Below are positions 32,683 to 43,396 of a stretch of DNA of 64,000 nucleotides, one piece after another; position 1 is the stretch's first letter, and each line of letters opens with the position of its first letter. Source of the stretch: Euphorbia lathyris. Taxonomy: Eukaryota; Streptophyta; Magnoliopsida; Malpighiales; Euphorbiaceae. A model generated the notes under the pieces. That model was given only the letters and a program-made list of their open reading frames with translations, was not told the origin of the DNA and did no database searches. Position numbers and translations under genes: made by a program. The stretch covers positions 60,024,895-60,088,894 of the forward strand of contig NC_088912.1 in the NCBI RefSeq assembly GCF_963576675.1. Direction: 5' to 3'.

Positions 32683-34250
32683 TTCGTCACCTTGGTCGCT
32701 GTCCTAGCATTTGGTAACATCTAACACCCTTACTCTTTCAAATTGTCCACTCTGCCTATGTTATTTTGCTATTATTGTCTATAATTTGCTGCCATCCTGA
32801 TAACATTGAGGAAAATGTTCCGTTTTAATTTGGGGGTGGGGAGTTACACATCACAATATATGCAGGCATAACATGATAAATGTTTATTTAGGTTGTTAAT
32901 TTAATTGATTTGGTGTGTAGCAAATACTCCCTTGAGAATCGTTGATGTAAATATCCTTTGTAATCTTTTCATTGCTGTCTAGTCTCCTTGTTTATTAAAT
33001 CTCTTCAATTGTTTTGTGTTCACGGGAATTACTGTACAGACTACGCGTTTTATGATGGATTTGTCTAGTTTTAGTTGTTTGAATTTTGTCTCCCCGAGTC
33101 TGGAAGTTCCGAAAATTTTGAAATTTTTAAATCTTCTTTCACAATGAGTAACCCTTGCCTAAATGCATTTCCCCAAAAATAGTGAGAACTCGAGCCTGCA
33201 AGTGCATCTAAATTATGCATTGATTTTTTTTGAGTGGGCCAGCACTCACTATCTTTAGGGAGAATTTGCCTTGGTTTGCCCTGTTGAAATGGAGATTCTT
33301 TTTGACAATCATAGGAGGAAAAAGGCAACTAGATTCCCTTTCCACTACACAAAAAGCCACCTGTGCTTTGCACTCAAATTTCAGGATAACCAACTTGAGC
33401 CATAACCTGTTCTTTCTGAAAACTATGCAAAGAAACCCCTTCCTTTCACTGATATTCCTAAATAACCTGAATTCTGTCTTGTGCTTCAAAACCAACTGCT
33501 TAATTTGGAATTATGTGTTTTTAAAGACACACAAATCAGGAAAACAAAGGCTATTGAGCAGATAATGCTAAAGAAAAGATAGAAAGGAACCTGGGAATCA
33601 TGTGTTTGGTTGGAAAAATCTTTAATGATTGATATGAATAGAAAGGGTAGTTTGTTATGAGAATCAGGATGTGTGGGACGGGTAAGGAAAGAAATGAATA
33701 GATGTTGAAAGCTGAGTAGGTTAAATAATTTGCATAAAGACAGAATTTATACACTTAAATAGCTTATCACTGTCAAACCAGAACCTGAGCCCAACATTAC
33801 AACCTTTATCAAGTCCTTTAGACTATGTTTGGAAGAATTTTGACCCATAGATTCAGGACCAAAAGGCAAACTCACACCCTAAGGGTGTGGTGACTGAGCT
33901 AAGGAGTGAAATTGCATTCTTTTTCCTATGGTAGATAAATGCCATACGAGAGTGAGTGAATTATTCCAGTCCCTAGTGAGGCATGTCTGGCGAGTTAGTT
34001 GCTCCTTGTGAAAGTAGAAGTCTAACTTTAAGCTTTAAGGAATTTCTCGATTAAAGGCACTCAGTTTAAAACAAGCTTTAACTTTTCAATGAGATCATAG
34101 CTTGCATCTGTCAACTACCCCGCTGAACAAAACAAGTTCTTTTCTCCATATCATTCTCTGTATTATTTCATTCCTAACTCTTCTTCTGTTGTATTCTTTT
34201 TCTTACGTTTGGTTGCTTGAGGACAAGCAAAGATTCAATTTGGGGGTATT
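32683..34250 (+). other. Athila1 long 3' untranslated region with two polypurine-type tracts
   Basis: About 1.57 kb between ORF2 and the 3' LTR, with no supported gene. A purine tract AATTTGGGGGTGGGGAG lies at 32827-32843, and the LTR-proximal one, CAATTTGGGGGTATT, at 34236-34250 directly abuts the LTR. Related sequence is present in the minus-strand Athila derivative (52625-54790). Confidence 0.7.
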
Positions 34251-35287
34251 TGTTAGGCATGAAATTGACTAAGTTTAGCACAATAATTATACAAGAATTG
34301 GGGTGTTTTTCTGTTATATTGCGAGAATGAAGGGCTGATTAATGTTTTTTTTTGCAGATAAGTAAAGATTAAGCCAAACATGCTGGAAACAGCTTGTTTC
34401 GCAACTGCCAAAGAGGAGTTGAGCATTTCTATGATCCAGCGGTCAAACGCCGGATAATCTGATGACGGACAGCGACAGAACAGAGGTGGGCGTGGCAGAG
34501 GCAGCAGGTGGAAAGGTGTTTCAGTGGCATTACCTAAAGTAGCATGATGACAAGAAGTTTCGACCCTTGAGTGTTCAAGGGTCAAAAGGATCCATAATCA
34601 TTTTCTGATTGTTTTAGTTTTAGTTGGAGTTGACTTATTTCTGTATTATTTTGTAAGGATACTTTCGGGTACCAATTTTGGCCCCGGTCTTTCTCCTTTA
34701 AATAGATGTAGCAAAGGAGAAGAGAGGGAGTTCGGATATTTTTTAGAACAGAAAAGTCACTGTTTAGGCGATAGAAGAGAGCTCTAATGGAGTTTCTGAA
34801 TGTAACAAGAACTTCTGATTACTCATTGCTTGATATGAGTGAGTAATCCATTTTGAACAGGCACGGCCAGTCCGAGCCGGTGATGTAAGTCTTATAACCT
34901 TTGCAATGAATTTGTATTATTTTACCAATGATGTGTTGATGTGGGTTTATATTTCTGTGCTTCGGCATTTATGCATGTGATAGATGAATGTTAGGACACT
35001 ACTTACATCTTCACTGATTTCTCTATTAATCTCGCAACCTCGAAGCAGATATGTTAGATGGTTGTGTCTAAGGTTTTCTTAACAGAAATGCAGCTTTGAT
35101 CTTAATGCAAGAAAGAAAGTTCCTTTAGGACGCTATTGGCTCTAGTAAATCTTAGAAACTTAAGAACACACGAAAGTTGACTTAAGTGGGCATTAAAGCT
35201 GATACTTTGACTTCATTTGTATTTTCACTAATTCGTTGGATTGTTGTATGACCTTACACTACCTGTTCGGCAGTGCTTAGCCTATTC
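34251..35287 (+). repeat. 3' LTR of Athila1, left part
   Basis: TGTTAGGCATGAAATTGAC... continues to GCTTAGCCTATTC, where the SIRE element is inserted. The remaining 222 bp are at 41479-41700. Confidence 0.87.
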
Positions 35288-36627
35288 TGTTGAAACACCT
35301 TTCCACATGATTTTGATTTGACAAAATTATTTAAGTAATTGATAAAAAATATTATAAACACATTAAATTTAAATGCTTTGATTTATTTATACTAATGTGT
35401 TTGTTCAATGTTGAGTTTATTTATCTATAAGACATTAAGATATAAAGTCTAAAAGCCCATGAGTGGAAGTCAAGCCCAAGTCAACATAATCAAGACCTCA
35501 CGGCCCAAGAAGACGAAACGAAGTCGTATCAAGGAAAACGACGACTCAGCATGAAGAAGGATCGAGAAGCCTTCTAGCAAAAGCTTCAAGAAGAAGCTGC
35601 TGAGTTAAGCGACAAGCAGTCAGGACAGCGGCAGACAAAAACCAACTTCTAGACAAAGTATTGCTACTTTGGGTAAAGTTCAGAAGGCGCAAAAAGCTGT
35701 CTGGAAGGCTTTGCCAAATATGTCGAAACATTCTGTTTACCGGACAAAAAGCTGCCGAGCACTGCCGTGGACAAAAGATGCAAGAATCTCATTGGCCAAC
35801 GACACTGAGCACGTACTGAGTGACAACGACAGGAAGCTGTTTCCCGCCAACGGTTATTTCGAAACTCGAAATTACCGGTGCCTCAAGTGTCACTATATAA
35901 AGGCCTCTCATTTGCTTCATTCGATGCAGATCTTCAATTAGTCGAAACGCTGACCAAATTCATACACGAAGTTCTGTGAGAAAAGCAAAGCAAAAACCTT
36001 ACACCAATTTCCATATTATTGTGTAAAAGTCTAGAGTGATTTCAATCATCTAAAGTGTCTTAGCAATTGTTGTTTAGGACAAACACTTTATCATTTCTAG
36101 AAGAATAGAAAGGAGAGGCTGAGTACTCGGTTATAGTACTCAGCGGTAGTTATAGGAGTGAGTAGAGGTATAGAGGAAGGTACTCTTGTATACTCAGCTT
36201 CTATTGTAAAAGATTTCGTGCTCTACCTTTAAAGACCTCAGTAGAGAATTCAAAAAGCTCGGAATGAGTTCCGGGGATTGGACGTAGGCGGAGAGGCCGA
36301 ACCAGGATACGTCTGCTGAGTAACATATTTCTAACCCTTAAAGTCCTTTATATATTGCTTGCTATAAAACTGACTAAGTAACAAACTCACGCTGAGTTGA
36401 GTGCACTAAGAAGCTGAGTTCAGGAATAGAATCTAAGTGCTATCTCCTGACTCAAGGAAAGAAACAGTCTTAGTCACAAGTTGACTAAGCTTGTATCTTA
36501 GAATTACTTAGCGCCGCTGTGTAAACCTTTTCTTAAGAAAAGAAGTCAGTCTTAACGGATAAAATTTTAAATAGTTCCTATCCCCCCCCCCTTGGAACTA
36601 ACCTTGTCACGTTATAAGGGACCAACA
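35288..36627 (+). repeat. 5' LTR of non-autonomous SIRE element
   Basis: TGTTGAAACACCTTTCC...GGGACCAACA. TATA box TATATAAA at 35894-35901. A perfect inverted repeat GCTGAGTACT-CGGTTAT-AGTACTCAGC is at 36118-36144. It is 70 bp longer than its 3' partner because of one deletion near the 3' LTR start. Confidence 0.9.
35894..35901 (+). promoter_or_regulatory. LTR TATA box
   Basis: CACTATATAAAGGCC in the 5' LTR. The same box is at 40743-40750 in the 3' LTR, and a variant CTATAAATAG is at 56431-56440 in the autonomous relative. Confidence 0.6.
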
Positions 36628-36629
36628 AG

Positions 36630-36641
36630 TGGTATCAGAGC
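36630..36641 (+). promoter_or_regulatory. Primer binding site of non-autonomous SIRE element
   Basis: TGGTATCAGAGC two bases after the LTR end, complementary to initiator Met-tRNA. Confidence 0.9.
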
Positions 36642-36689
36642 TTAATAGCTCATTGTGCAAGATATAACTATCTTGAGCTGATCCCCACT

Positions 36690-39683
36690 ATGGCTAAGAA
36701 CAGCAGTCGTTTCCTCCCAGGAAATCAGACAAGTCAGATTTTACCTGAGGGACTGTCCATTACTCGGCCTCCTCTGTTCTTCGGGTCTAACTATACCTTT
36801 TGGAAGAACAGAATGAAAAATTTCATTCAGGCAATAAATATGAGTGCATGGCTTTCTATAGTCCAAGGCCCGTTTGTTCCTGTTAAAACTATTGACGGCC
36901 AAACGATTGTTAAAGCTGAGACTAAATGGACAGAAGATGATCTCAAGAAGCTACAAAATCATGCTTCGGCTATAAACATGCTTCACTGTGCGTTAGATGC
37001 TGCAGAGTACAACAAAATTTCAGGTTGTGAGTCAGCGCAGGAGATCTGGAAGAAGCTGGAGGTCACCTATGAAGGAACCAACAAAGTTAAGGAGTCCAAG
37101 GTGAACCAGCACATGAGGTTGTACGAGCTCTTTGAAATGAATGATGATGAAGGAATCTCTAACATGAACTCAAGATTCACAAACATAATCAACGAGCTCA
37201 AGAGACTTGGCAAGATCTTTAAGGAAGAGCAAGTCAAGAAGATAATGAGGAGTCTTCCTAAAAGCTGGCAAGCCAAGAAAACTGCTATTGAGGAAGCTCA
37301 AGACTTAACCACCTATAAGCATGATGAACTCATTGGCTCGTTGCTGACCCATGAGATCTCAATGAAGAACTTCGAGGTGAAGGAGAAGTCTGAAGATAAG
37401 AAGAAAAAGTCTCCTGTCATGAAAGCTGACTCCACTGATGGGAGCTCAACAGATGATGAAGAAATGGCAATGTTCACTAGAAAGATGAAAAGGCTGTTTA
37501 GAAAGAATGATAAATATTCCAAAAAGCCTTACAAGAAGTTTGATAAGTACAAAGCTGAGTCAATCGACAGCAAGTACAAGAAGGATAACTCAAAGCCCAT
37601 TACATGCTTTGAATGTCATCAAACTGGCCATATCAAATCAAGCTGTCCTACCTTGAGGAAGGAAAGGAAAAAGAAAGATGTTCAAAGCACCTCTAAAAAA
37701 GTTGCTTCTCCACCAAAGAAGCTGAAATTTGTGTCCAGAGGAACTAAGCCTCAAATTCAGCAAGGTCAGGATGGACCTAGGTCAGCTAAGAAAAGACCAA
37801 GGCAAGCTGAGCCTGAGGTAGAAGAGAGAGAGGACAATGATGAGCAACCTCTGAGGAAGAAAAAGAAACTCGCTTTTGAGTTAAGACCCATCAATGCACC
37901 TCCTACCAACGTCGTCATTCCTGAAGACTCACACTATGTAAGAAGTCTTGGCGTTGATACTGAGCAATAGTCAGATGAAGAGGAAGAACAAGACCAATTG
38001 GGTGGTCAGTTCGATGATGAGGTAACAGTAGATGATGAGCATGATGAGCCATCAGACGTTGACCAACATGGCACAATTTACACTGAGGAGATTGAAGAGG
38101 AAGACGCTGAGCCAACGGCAAATCATCCCGCTGTTCAAAGGGAAACTTCACCTACTGACTCTATTGAGTCCATTCCTGCTGACCCTACTCCTCCAAAGAT
38201 AAAGAGACTAAGAAGACTTAAGAAGAAGGCATACCGATCCCCCGTCATTGACCTCATGGGTGACTCACCTTTGAGGGATGAGATCACTGACCTAACAGAA
38301 GTACACCTTAAGTTCTTCTCTAATCCTACTGAGTCTCCACCAGAGCAATAGGAAAAGCAAGCCTCTGTTTCTCAGCCTAAGGAACATGCCGACTTATCTG
38401 CTTCCTTGAACCAAGAAGATCCCGAGCAAGTGCTCGAAGTTCCTGCTCCTCATCATGTTGAGCATTCTAAGGAAATACCTGCTCAGGTCGATACTGAAGT
38501 TCCTTAGCTTCCCAAATCCAGTCAGCTTCAGCCTGACCCTAAGCAAGTAACACATTCTGCCGATCCTCCTCTTCCACAAATCCAAGTGCAGAATCTAATC
38601 CAGTCATCTTCTACTAGAAATCTAAATTCAAGACCAGCCGTTGATCATGCTGACACTTCTAATGTTGAGCAGAACCAAACACCGCCTCTATTTGGTTCTA
38701 CTCCTCCTCCGGCATCTGGGCCAACAAATGATGGATCCTTCAGTTATCTTACTGCCTCTGAGTCTGGTCGAAGAATCATTGACTCAGCTCAAGCCCTTCT
38801 CCAGGACCTTCATCAAACAAACGTCGATGCCGCTGGGTCTATTAATGTTGAGCTAACTCAGCTTTTGTCTGTCACTCAGCTTCTTACTGAGATCAAAGGT
38901 CTGAAGGATCTTCTGAGTGTCATGACTTCATTACAATCTCAACAGCCCAGGCAGGACTCTATAACAAAGCTGGCCGAACTCCAGCTGACCATGGTAAATC
39001 ACATGAACTCTCTACAGGGTCAACTTCATCAATTGTCAGATGCGAACACAATGTATGCAACTTCTGCCGAAGTACATCAACTCTTCAACCAGCTTCACAC
39101 TGAGCAGGAGAAAACCAATCACCAACTCTCTTCCTCCTCCTAATGCTCTATTGAGCAAATTAGTGAGGTTGTACGTCTGCTAAACTTAAGCAAGGAAGAG
39201 ATGGAAACTGACCAGCTCAAAACGAACGAAATCCTGAAGTACTCTTGAGTTACTTTCAACCACGTGCGTCACTCTAATGCTCAGCGTCAGTATTTTGACA
39301 CGTCTTTGCTAAAGATGTTTCATCAACCTTTTGCAATGCTAACTGACAGCATACACTGGGTTGGAAAGTCTGAAGCATATATCCTGAGTATGCTCAGTGC
39401 TGCAGCTATCAGTATTCCACGACCTATTCTGGATGATGGTGTTCCAATTTTGGACGGCATAAATGAAAGCACACGAAAGCTTAAGGCATTCTCTAAACGC
39501 CTAACTCAAGCTGCCCTTGAAGAAACCTTCATTCCTCCTCCTGCCGATGGTGGCAAAACAGGGGAGAAAGTACAAGCTCAAAGAACTCAACATTCAGAAG
39601 AAGCTTCAGGTAGTCAGCAAAAATTCAAGGGAAAGGGTAAAGCTAAAGAGCATGAAGCCCAACTCAACTACAAGAAGAAATAG
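36690..39683 (+). pseudogene. Gag fused to a novel 670-codon tail (pol replaced), five in-frame stops
   Basis: One frame of about 998 codons. Residues 1-325 are SIRE gag (SITRPPLFFGSNYTFWKNRM; SVKNSxx-type acidic linker; knuckle CFECHQTGHIKSSC) and match 57234-58210 closely. Just after the knuckle (KERK, about 37670) similarity to the relative stops. The tail holds basic clusters (KKRPRQ, RKKKKL, IKRLRRLKKKAYRS), an acidic stretch (37975-38115), proline/serine/glutamine-rich sequence, a probable coiled coil with TQLLSVTQLLTEIKGLKDLL, and ends SIHWVGKSEAYILSMLSAA...KGKGKAKEHE. Internal stops: TAG 37968, 38349, 38505; TAA 39141; TGA 39246. The frame is otherwise kept over 2 kb. It may derive from the SIRE env-like ORF or a captured gene; I do not recognise it. 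Confidence 0.8.
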
Positions 39684-40203
39684 CTTGACTAGGATTTCAG
39701 TTAAAACTTGTAGTCTTTCCCTTATGTATTTTTGTTGTGCTGATCCTGAATACAAAACTGTGCATGCATCTATCCTTTTTAAATTGACCAATCTTATGTG
39801 ATGCTTACTTATGTTTTGTATTGAATAGTTAAACGCATCTTCACTAAATCAACTGTGCTATTTGTCTAGATTGCTTTATGACTGTATGCTGTGTTGATCA
39901 ATATGTTGACCTCTTTTATATGTCTTCTTAAAACACATTGAACAAAGAAATACTCAGCGCTCTCTGATATCTAAATCTTCCGCATAAACTGAGTTAAAAA
40001 GAATATGTTCCATGAGCTGACCTAATTCTGAAAACTGACCTTAGACTCACTTGATTAAACCTTGAAATGTTTAAAGTAAATCTAAGTCAGTCGCTCAACC
40101 CTTACGGGGGAGTATACTGAGTAATATAAGGTCAACTATCATGGGGGAGCTCAACACTGAGTTCTTGACTGAATATTTTTGCCAACATCAAAATGGGGGA
40201 GTT
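39684..40203 (+). other. 3' noncoding region and polypurine tract of non-autonomous SIRE
   Basis: No coding frame. Two GGGGGAG runs (CTTACGGGGGAGTATACT near 40104; ATCATGGGGGAGCTC near 40140) precede the LTR-adjacent AAAATGGGGGAGTTTG, giving three similar purine tracts in 110 bp. Confidence 0.65.
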
Positions 40204-41473
40204 TGTTGAAACACCTTTCCACATGCTTTGATTTATTTATACTAATGTGTTTGTTCAATGTTGAGTTTATTTATCTATAAGACATTAAGATATAAAGTCT
40301 AAAAGCCATGAGTGGAAGTCAAGCCTAAGTCAACATAATCAAGACCTCACGGCCCAAGAAGATGAAACGAAGACGTATCAAGCAAAACGACGACTCAGCA
40401 TGAAGAAGGATCGAGAAGCCTTCTAGCAAAAGCTTCAAGAAGAAGCTGCTGAGTTAAGCGACAAGCAGTCAGGACAGCGGCAGAGAAGAACCAACTTCTA
40501 GACAAAGTATTTTTACTTTGGGTAAAGTTCAGAAGGCGCAGAAAGCTGTCTGGAAGACTTTGCCAAAAATGTCGAAACATTCTGTTTACCGGACGAAAAG
40601 CTGCCGAGCACTGCCGCGGACAAAAGATGCAAGAATCTCATTGGCCAACGACACTGAGCACGTACTGAGTGACAACGACAGGAAGCTGTTTCCCTCTAAC
40701 GGTTATTTCGAAATTCAAAATTACCGGTGCCTCAAGTGTCACTATATAAAGGCCTCTCATTTGCTTCATTCGATGCAGATCTTCAATTATTCGAAACGCT
40801 GACCAAATTCATAAACGAAGTTCTGTGAGAAAAGCAAAGCAAAAACCTTACACCAATTTCCATATTATTGTGTAAAAGTCTAGAGTGATTTCAATCATCT
40901 AAAGTGTCTTAGCAATTGTTGTTTAGGACAAACACTTTATCATTTCTAGAAGAATAGAAAGGAGAGGCTGAGTACTCGGTTATAGTACTCAACGGTAGTT
41001 ATAGGAGTGAGTAGAGGTATAGAGGAAGGTACTCTTGTATACTCAGCTTCTATTGTAAAAGATTTCGTGCTCTGCCTTTAAAGAGCTCAGTAGAGAATTC
41101 AAAAAGCTCGGAACGAGTTCCGGGGATTGGACGTAGGCGGAGAGGCCGAACCAGGACACGTCTGCTGAGTAACATATTTCTAACCCTTAAACTCTATATA
41201 TTGCTTGCTATAAAACTGACTAAGTAACAAACTCACACTGAGTTGAGTGTACTAAGAAGCTGAGTTCAGGAATAGAATCTAAGTGCTATCTCCTGACTCA
41301 AGGAAAGAAACAGTCTTAGTCACAAGTTGACTAAGCTTGTATCTTAGAATTACTTAGCGCCGCTGTGTAAACCTTTTCTTAAGAAAAGAAGTCAGCCTTA
41401 ACGGAAAAAAATTTTAAATAGTTCCTATCCCCCCCCCTTGGAACTAACCTTGTCACGTTATAAGGGACCAACA
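40204..41473 (+). repeat. 3' LTR of non-autonomous SIRE element
   Basis: TGTTGAAACACC...GGGACCAACA, 1270 bp, near-identical to 35288-36627 apart from a roughly 70-bp deletion after position 20 and scattered substitutions. The hairpin at 40967-40993 has one mismatch (AGTACTCAAC). Confidence 0.9.
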
Positions 41474-41478
41474 TTATC

Positions 41479-41700
41479 TACCTCTTAACTTTCATCTATT
41501 TGTAATATCTTCCATAGAAGTAGCACTCTTTTATCTTAACTGACCAGACTCAAACAATCAACCCCCCTAAGAAGATACCTTTACACACACACACTGTTCA
41601 GCAACGATTTTCTAATATAATTTTGGATCTCAATCCCTGTGGATACGATACTTGACTTATCACTTTATTACTTGTATCTAGTACACTTGCTAGAGTCACA
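41479..41700 (+). repeat. 3' LTR of Athila1, right part
   Basis: TACCTCTTAACTTTCATC...ACTTGCTAGAGTCACA continues the LTR interrupted at 35287. It matches 25225-25439 of the 5' LTR. Confidence 0.87.
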
Positions 41701-41848
41701 TCAAAGGACAACAATAATCATTATAACAAAAACTATTAGTTTTATAGTTAGATTGATAAAAGTTAGTTTTATTAATCCTAAAGATAAAACAGAAAATCTT
41801 TGAAAGGTTTTCCTATTTTCTGAAAATCGTTTTAAAACCGTTTTAATA

Positions 41849-41885
<37 letters not shown>

Positions 41886-43396
41886 ACGGAACAATAGTTC
41901 GGGTTGCGCCGCGAGGCAGCAACCCGAACTATTGTTCACTGTTGCTACCTCGCGGCAGCAACCGTTCAGCGGCTGGACGTCGCTGCCGTAAGGCAGCAGC
42001 GGCCAGCCGCGGCGCTGCTGCCAATCAGCAGTATCGTGCTTTAGGTCTCGGGCCCCTTTGCGGGCCCGACACGAGTAAAAGCCTATTTTGTTTAAAACCG
42101 TTTTAAAATAAAATAGTTTTAAATATATTTATATATATATATATATAAGTTTCAGAAATTAACAGTTTTCTGTTTTGATTATCGAATTAAAAATTTATTT
42201 AAAAGTTTGTTTTACCTATTTGCAAATCAAAAGTATTAAATGAATTAAAATCAAAATAATTGGGATATGCATAAATAAAGTTTTGTATAGTTGTATTAAT
42301 CTAATAGGTTAATATAGAAGATACGAAACTGATAGAATTAAAATTGGATGAAAGTTAATTTGATGAGTTAATGTGATTAACCTAAATATTACATAAGTAT
42401 TTTATGTAATCAACCAATTAAATTTATTTAATTGAGTCTATGTATGTTTTGAGTTATGGACATATTTGGACCCTCTATTTAGTCTTTTTGGTATTTTTGA
42501 AATAGGGCCTGCGAGTCCTGCCTATCTACTATCTATTGTAATTTCTCCTCTCATCTAATTCCCTTCAAGTTAATTGAAGTTTTCTTTAGTAGTATAGAAA
42601 TTTATATGTAATTTCAAGGCGTCATGGAGAAGACGGAGGACCTAAAGAGAAATATGTAATAGTTAGTATTTCCCTAGGTTTGGCCTTTTATTCCGTCTCT
42701 GGCTCGACAGAATAATTTAGATAATATGTCCATAACACCAATGTATGTGTCTGATGTATGCTAAAGCAAATTAAGACTAAGTTAGATTATGAGACTTAAA
42801 ATAAAAATCTCTCACTAATTAAAAGTTAAGTAAATAAGCAAGTTATTAAAATCGGTTGCCCCTCCCTAATATTATAATTCAGCCGGTAATACTGGGGGCC
42901 TTTGGGTTGTTGAGAAAACTCAAGCTCGGGGTCTTATGGTAACATCTGAATTATCGAAAATCGTTCTTTCATGAATATGGGGTAATACTTAAATTAGATT
43001 ATGATAATTGGATGGGCAAACTCATGTTATCATAAACTAATGGGCAATATGGTTGGGATTAATATGAATAGCATATTAGTTACTAATGTGGTTAGTAATC
43101 CAATAACCTAGGAATCACATTAAAGATGTGATTGATTACATGAATCTACCTAACAAATGAGACTAGCTTGTTGAGCAAACTCAAGGTGAAACCTCAGGAG
43201 TTAGGATCCTAGCTCACTAAAGTATTTGTGAACTTCTTCGAATTAATATGGAGGGCTATTAATTTGGCAAAATAGTGGGAGCAATTTAAAATGAATTAAA
43301 AGACCTATAATTTTAGATTGATGTACTTTAAAACAAATGAATAACGTACGTTTACTCTTTCTCACTCCCAGGTTAAATTAAAACACTCATAAAATC
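41701..43396 (+). other. Copia1 leader (right part) between primer site and gag
   Basis: With Athila1 removed this joins 23999-24183 to make a leader of about 1.9 kb. It is AT-rich with (TA)n runs near 41852-41880 and 42123-42147, but holds a GC-rich stem-loop block (41889-42069). The motif AAAACCGTTTTAA occurs on both sides of the block (about 41835 and 42097), with a relative, GAAACCGTTTTGA, near 24086. No ORF. Confidence 0.6.
41889..42069 (+). promoter_or_regulatory. GC-rich stem-loop cassette in copia1 leader
   Basis: Four hairpins in 181 bp: (1) 41889-41937, perfect 19-bp arms starting GAACAATAGTTCGGGTTGC with an 11-base loop; (2) 41941-41962, GTTGCT/AGCAAC arms; (3) 41970-42009, CGGCTGG/CCAGCCG outer and GCTGCC/GGCAGC inner arms; (4) 42048-42069, TCGGGCCC/GGGCCCGA arms. 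Loop 1 bases 41908-41916 (GCCGCGAGG) are perfectly complementary to loop 2 bases 41948-41956 (CCTCGCGGC). The position between primer site and gag suggests RNA packaging, dimerisation or translation control; function is inferred only. Confidence 0.7.

Larger units (their letters stand above)
35288..41473 (+). mobile_element. Non-autonomous SIRE-type copia element with gag fused to a novel tail
   Basis: 5' LTR 35288-36627, primer site 36630-36641, a single long reading frame 36690-39683, 3' noncoding region, polypurine tract AAAATGGGGGAGTTTG just before 40204, and 3' LTR 40204-41473. Flanks TATTC (35283-35287) and TTATC (41474-41478) are an imperfect duplication within the Athila1 LTR. No protease, integrase, RT or RNase H anywhere inside. 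The autonomous relative is the element at 55829. Confidence 0.88.
24184..41700 (+). mobile_element. Athila1: complete Athila-type Ty3 element with nested SIRE insertion
   Basis: LTRs at 24184-25439 and 34251-35287 plus 41479-41700. Between them, in order: gag, protease, RT, RNase H, integrase, an Athila ORF2 and a 1.5 kb 3' untranslated region. A DLGAS protease motif and an extra ORF after pol mark the Athila clade. All frames are broken. The flanks at 24179-24183 (ATAAT) and after 41700 (TCAAA) do not match, so the target duplication was not confirmed. Confidence 0.85.

Noticed and set aside
35546..35941. Small frames repeated at 35546-35941 and 40395-40802 as a duplicated gene
   Set aside because: They are the two LTR copies of the same SIRE element.
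37968..38351. CAA-TAG contexts at 37968 and 38349 as programmed readthrough sites
   Set aside because: The following bases (TCAGAT, GAAAAG) do not fit the known plant readthrough context, and three other stops also interrupt the frame; deamination explains them more simply.
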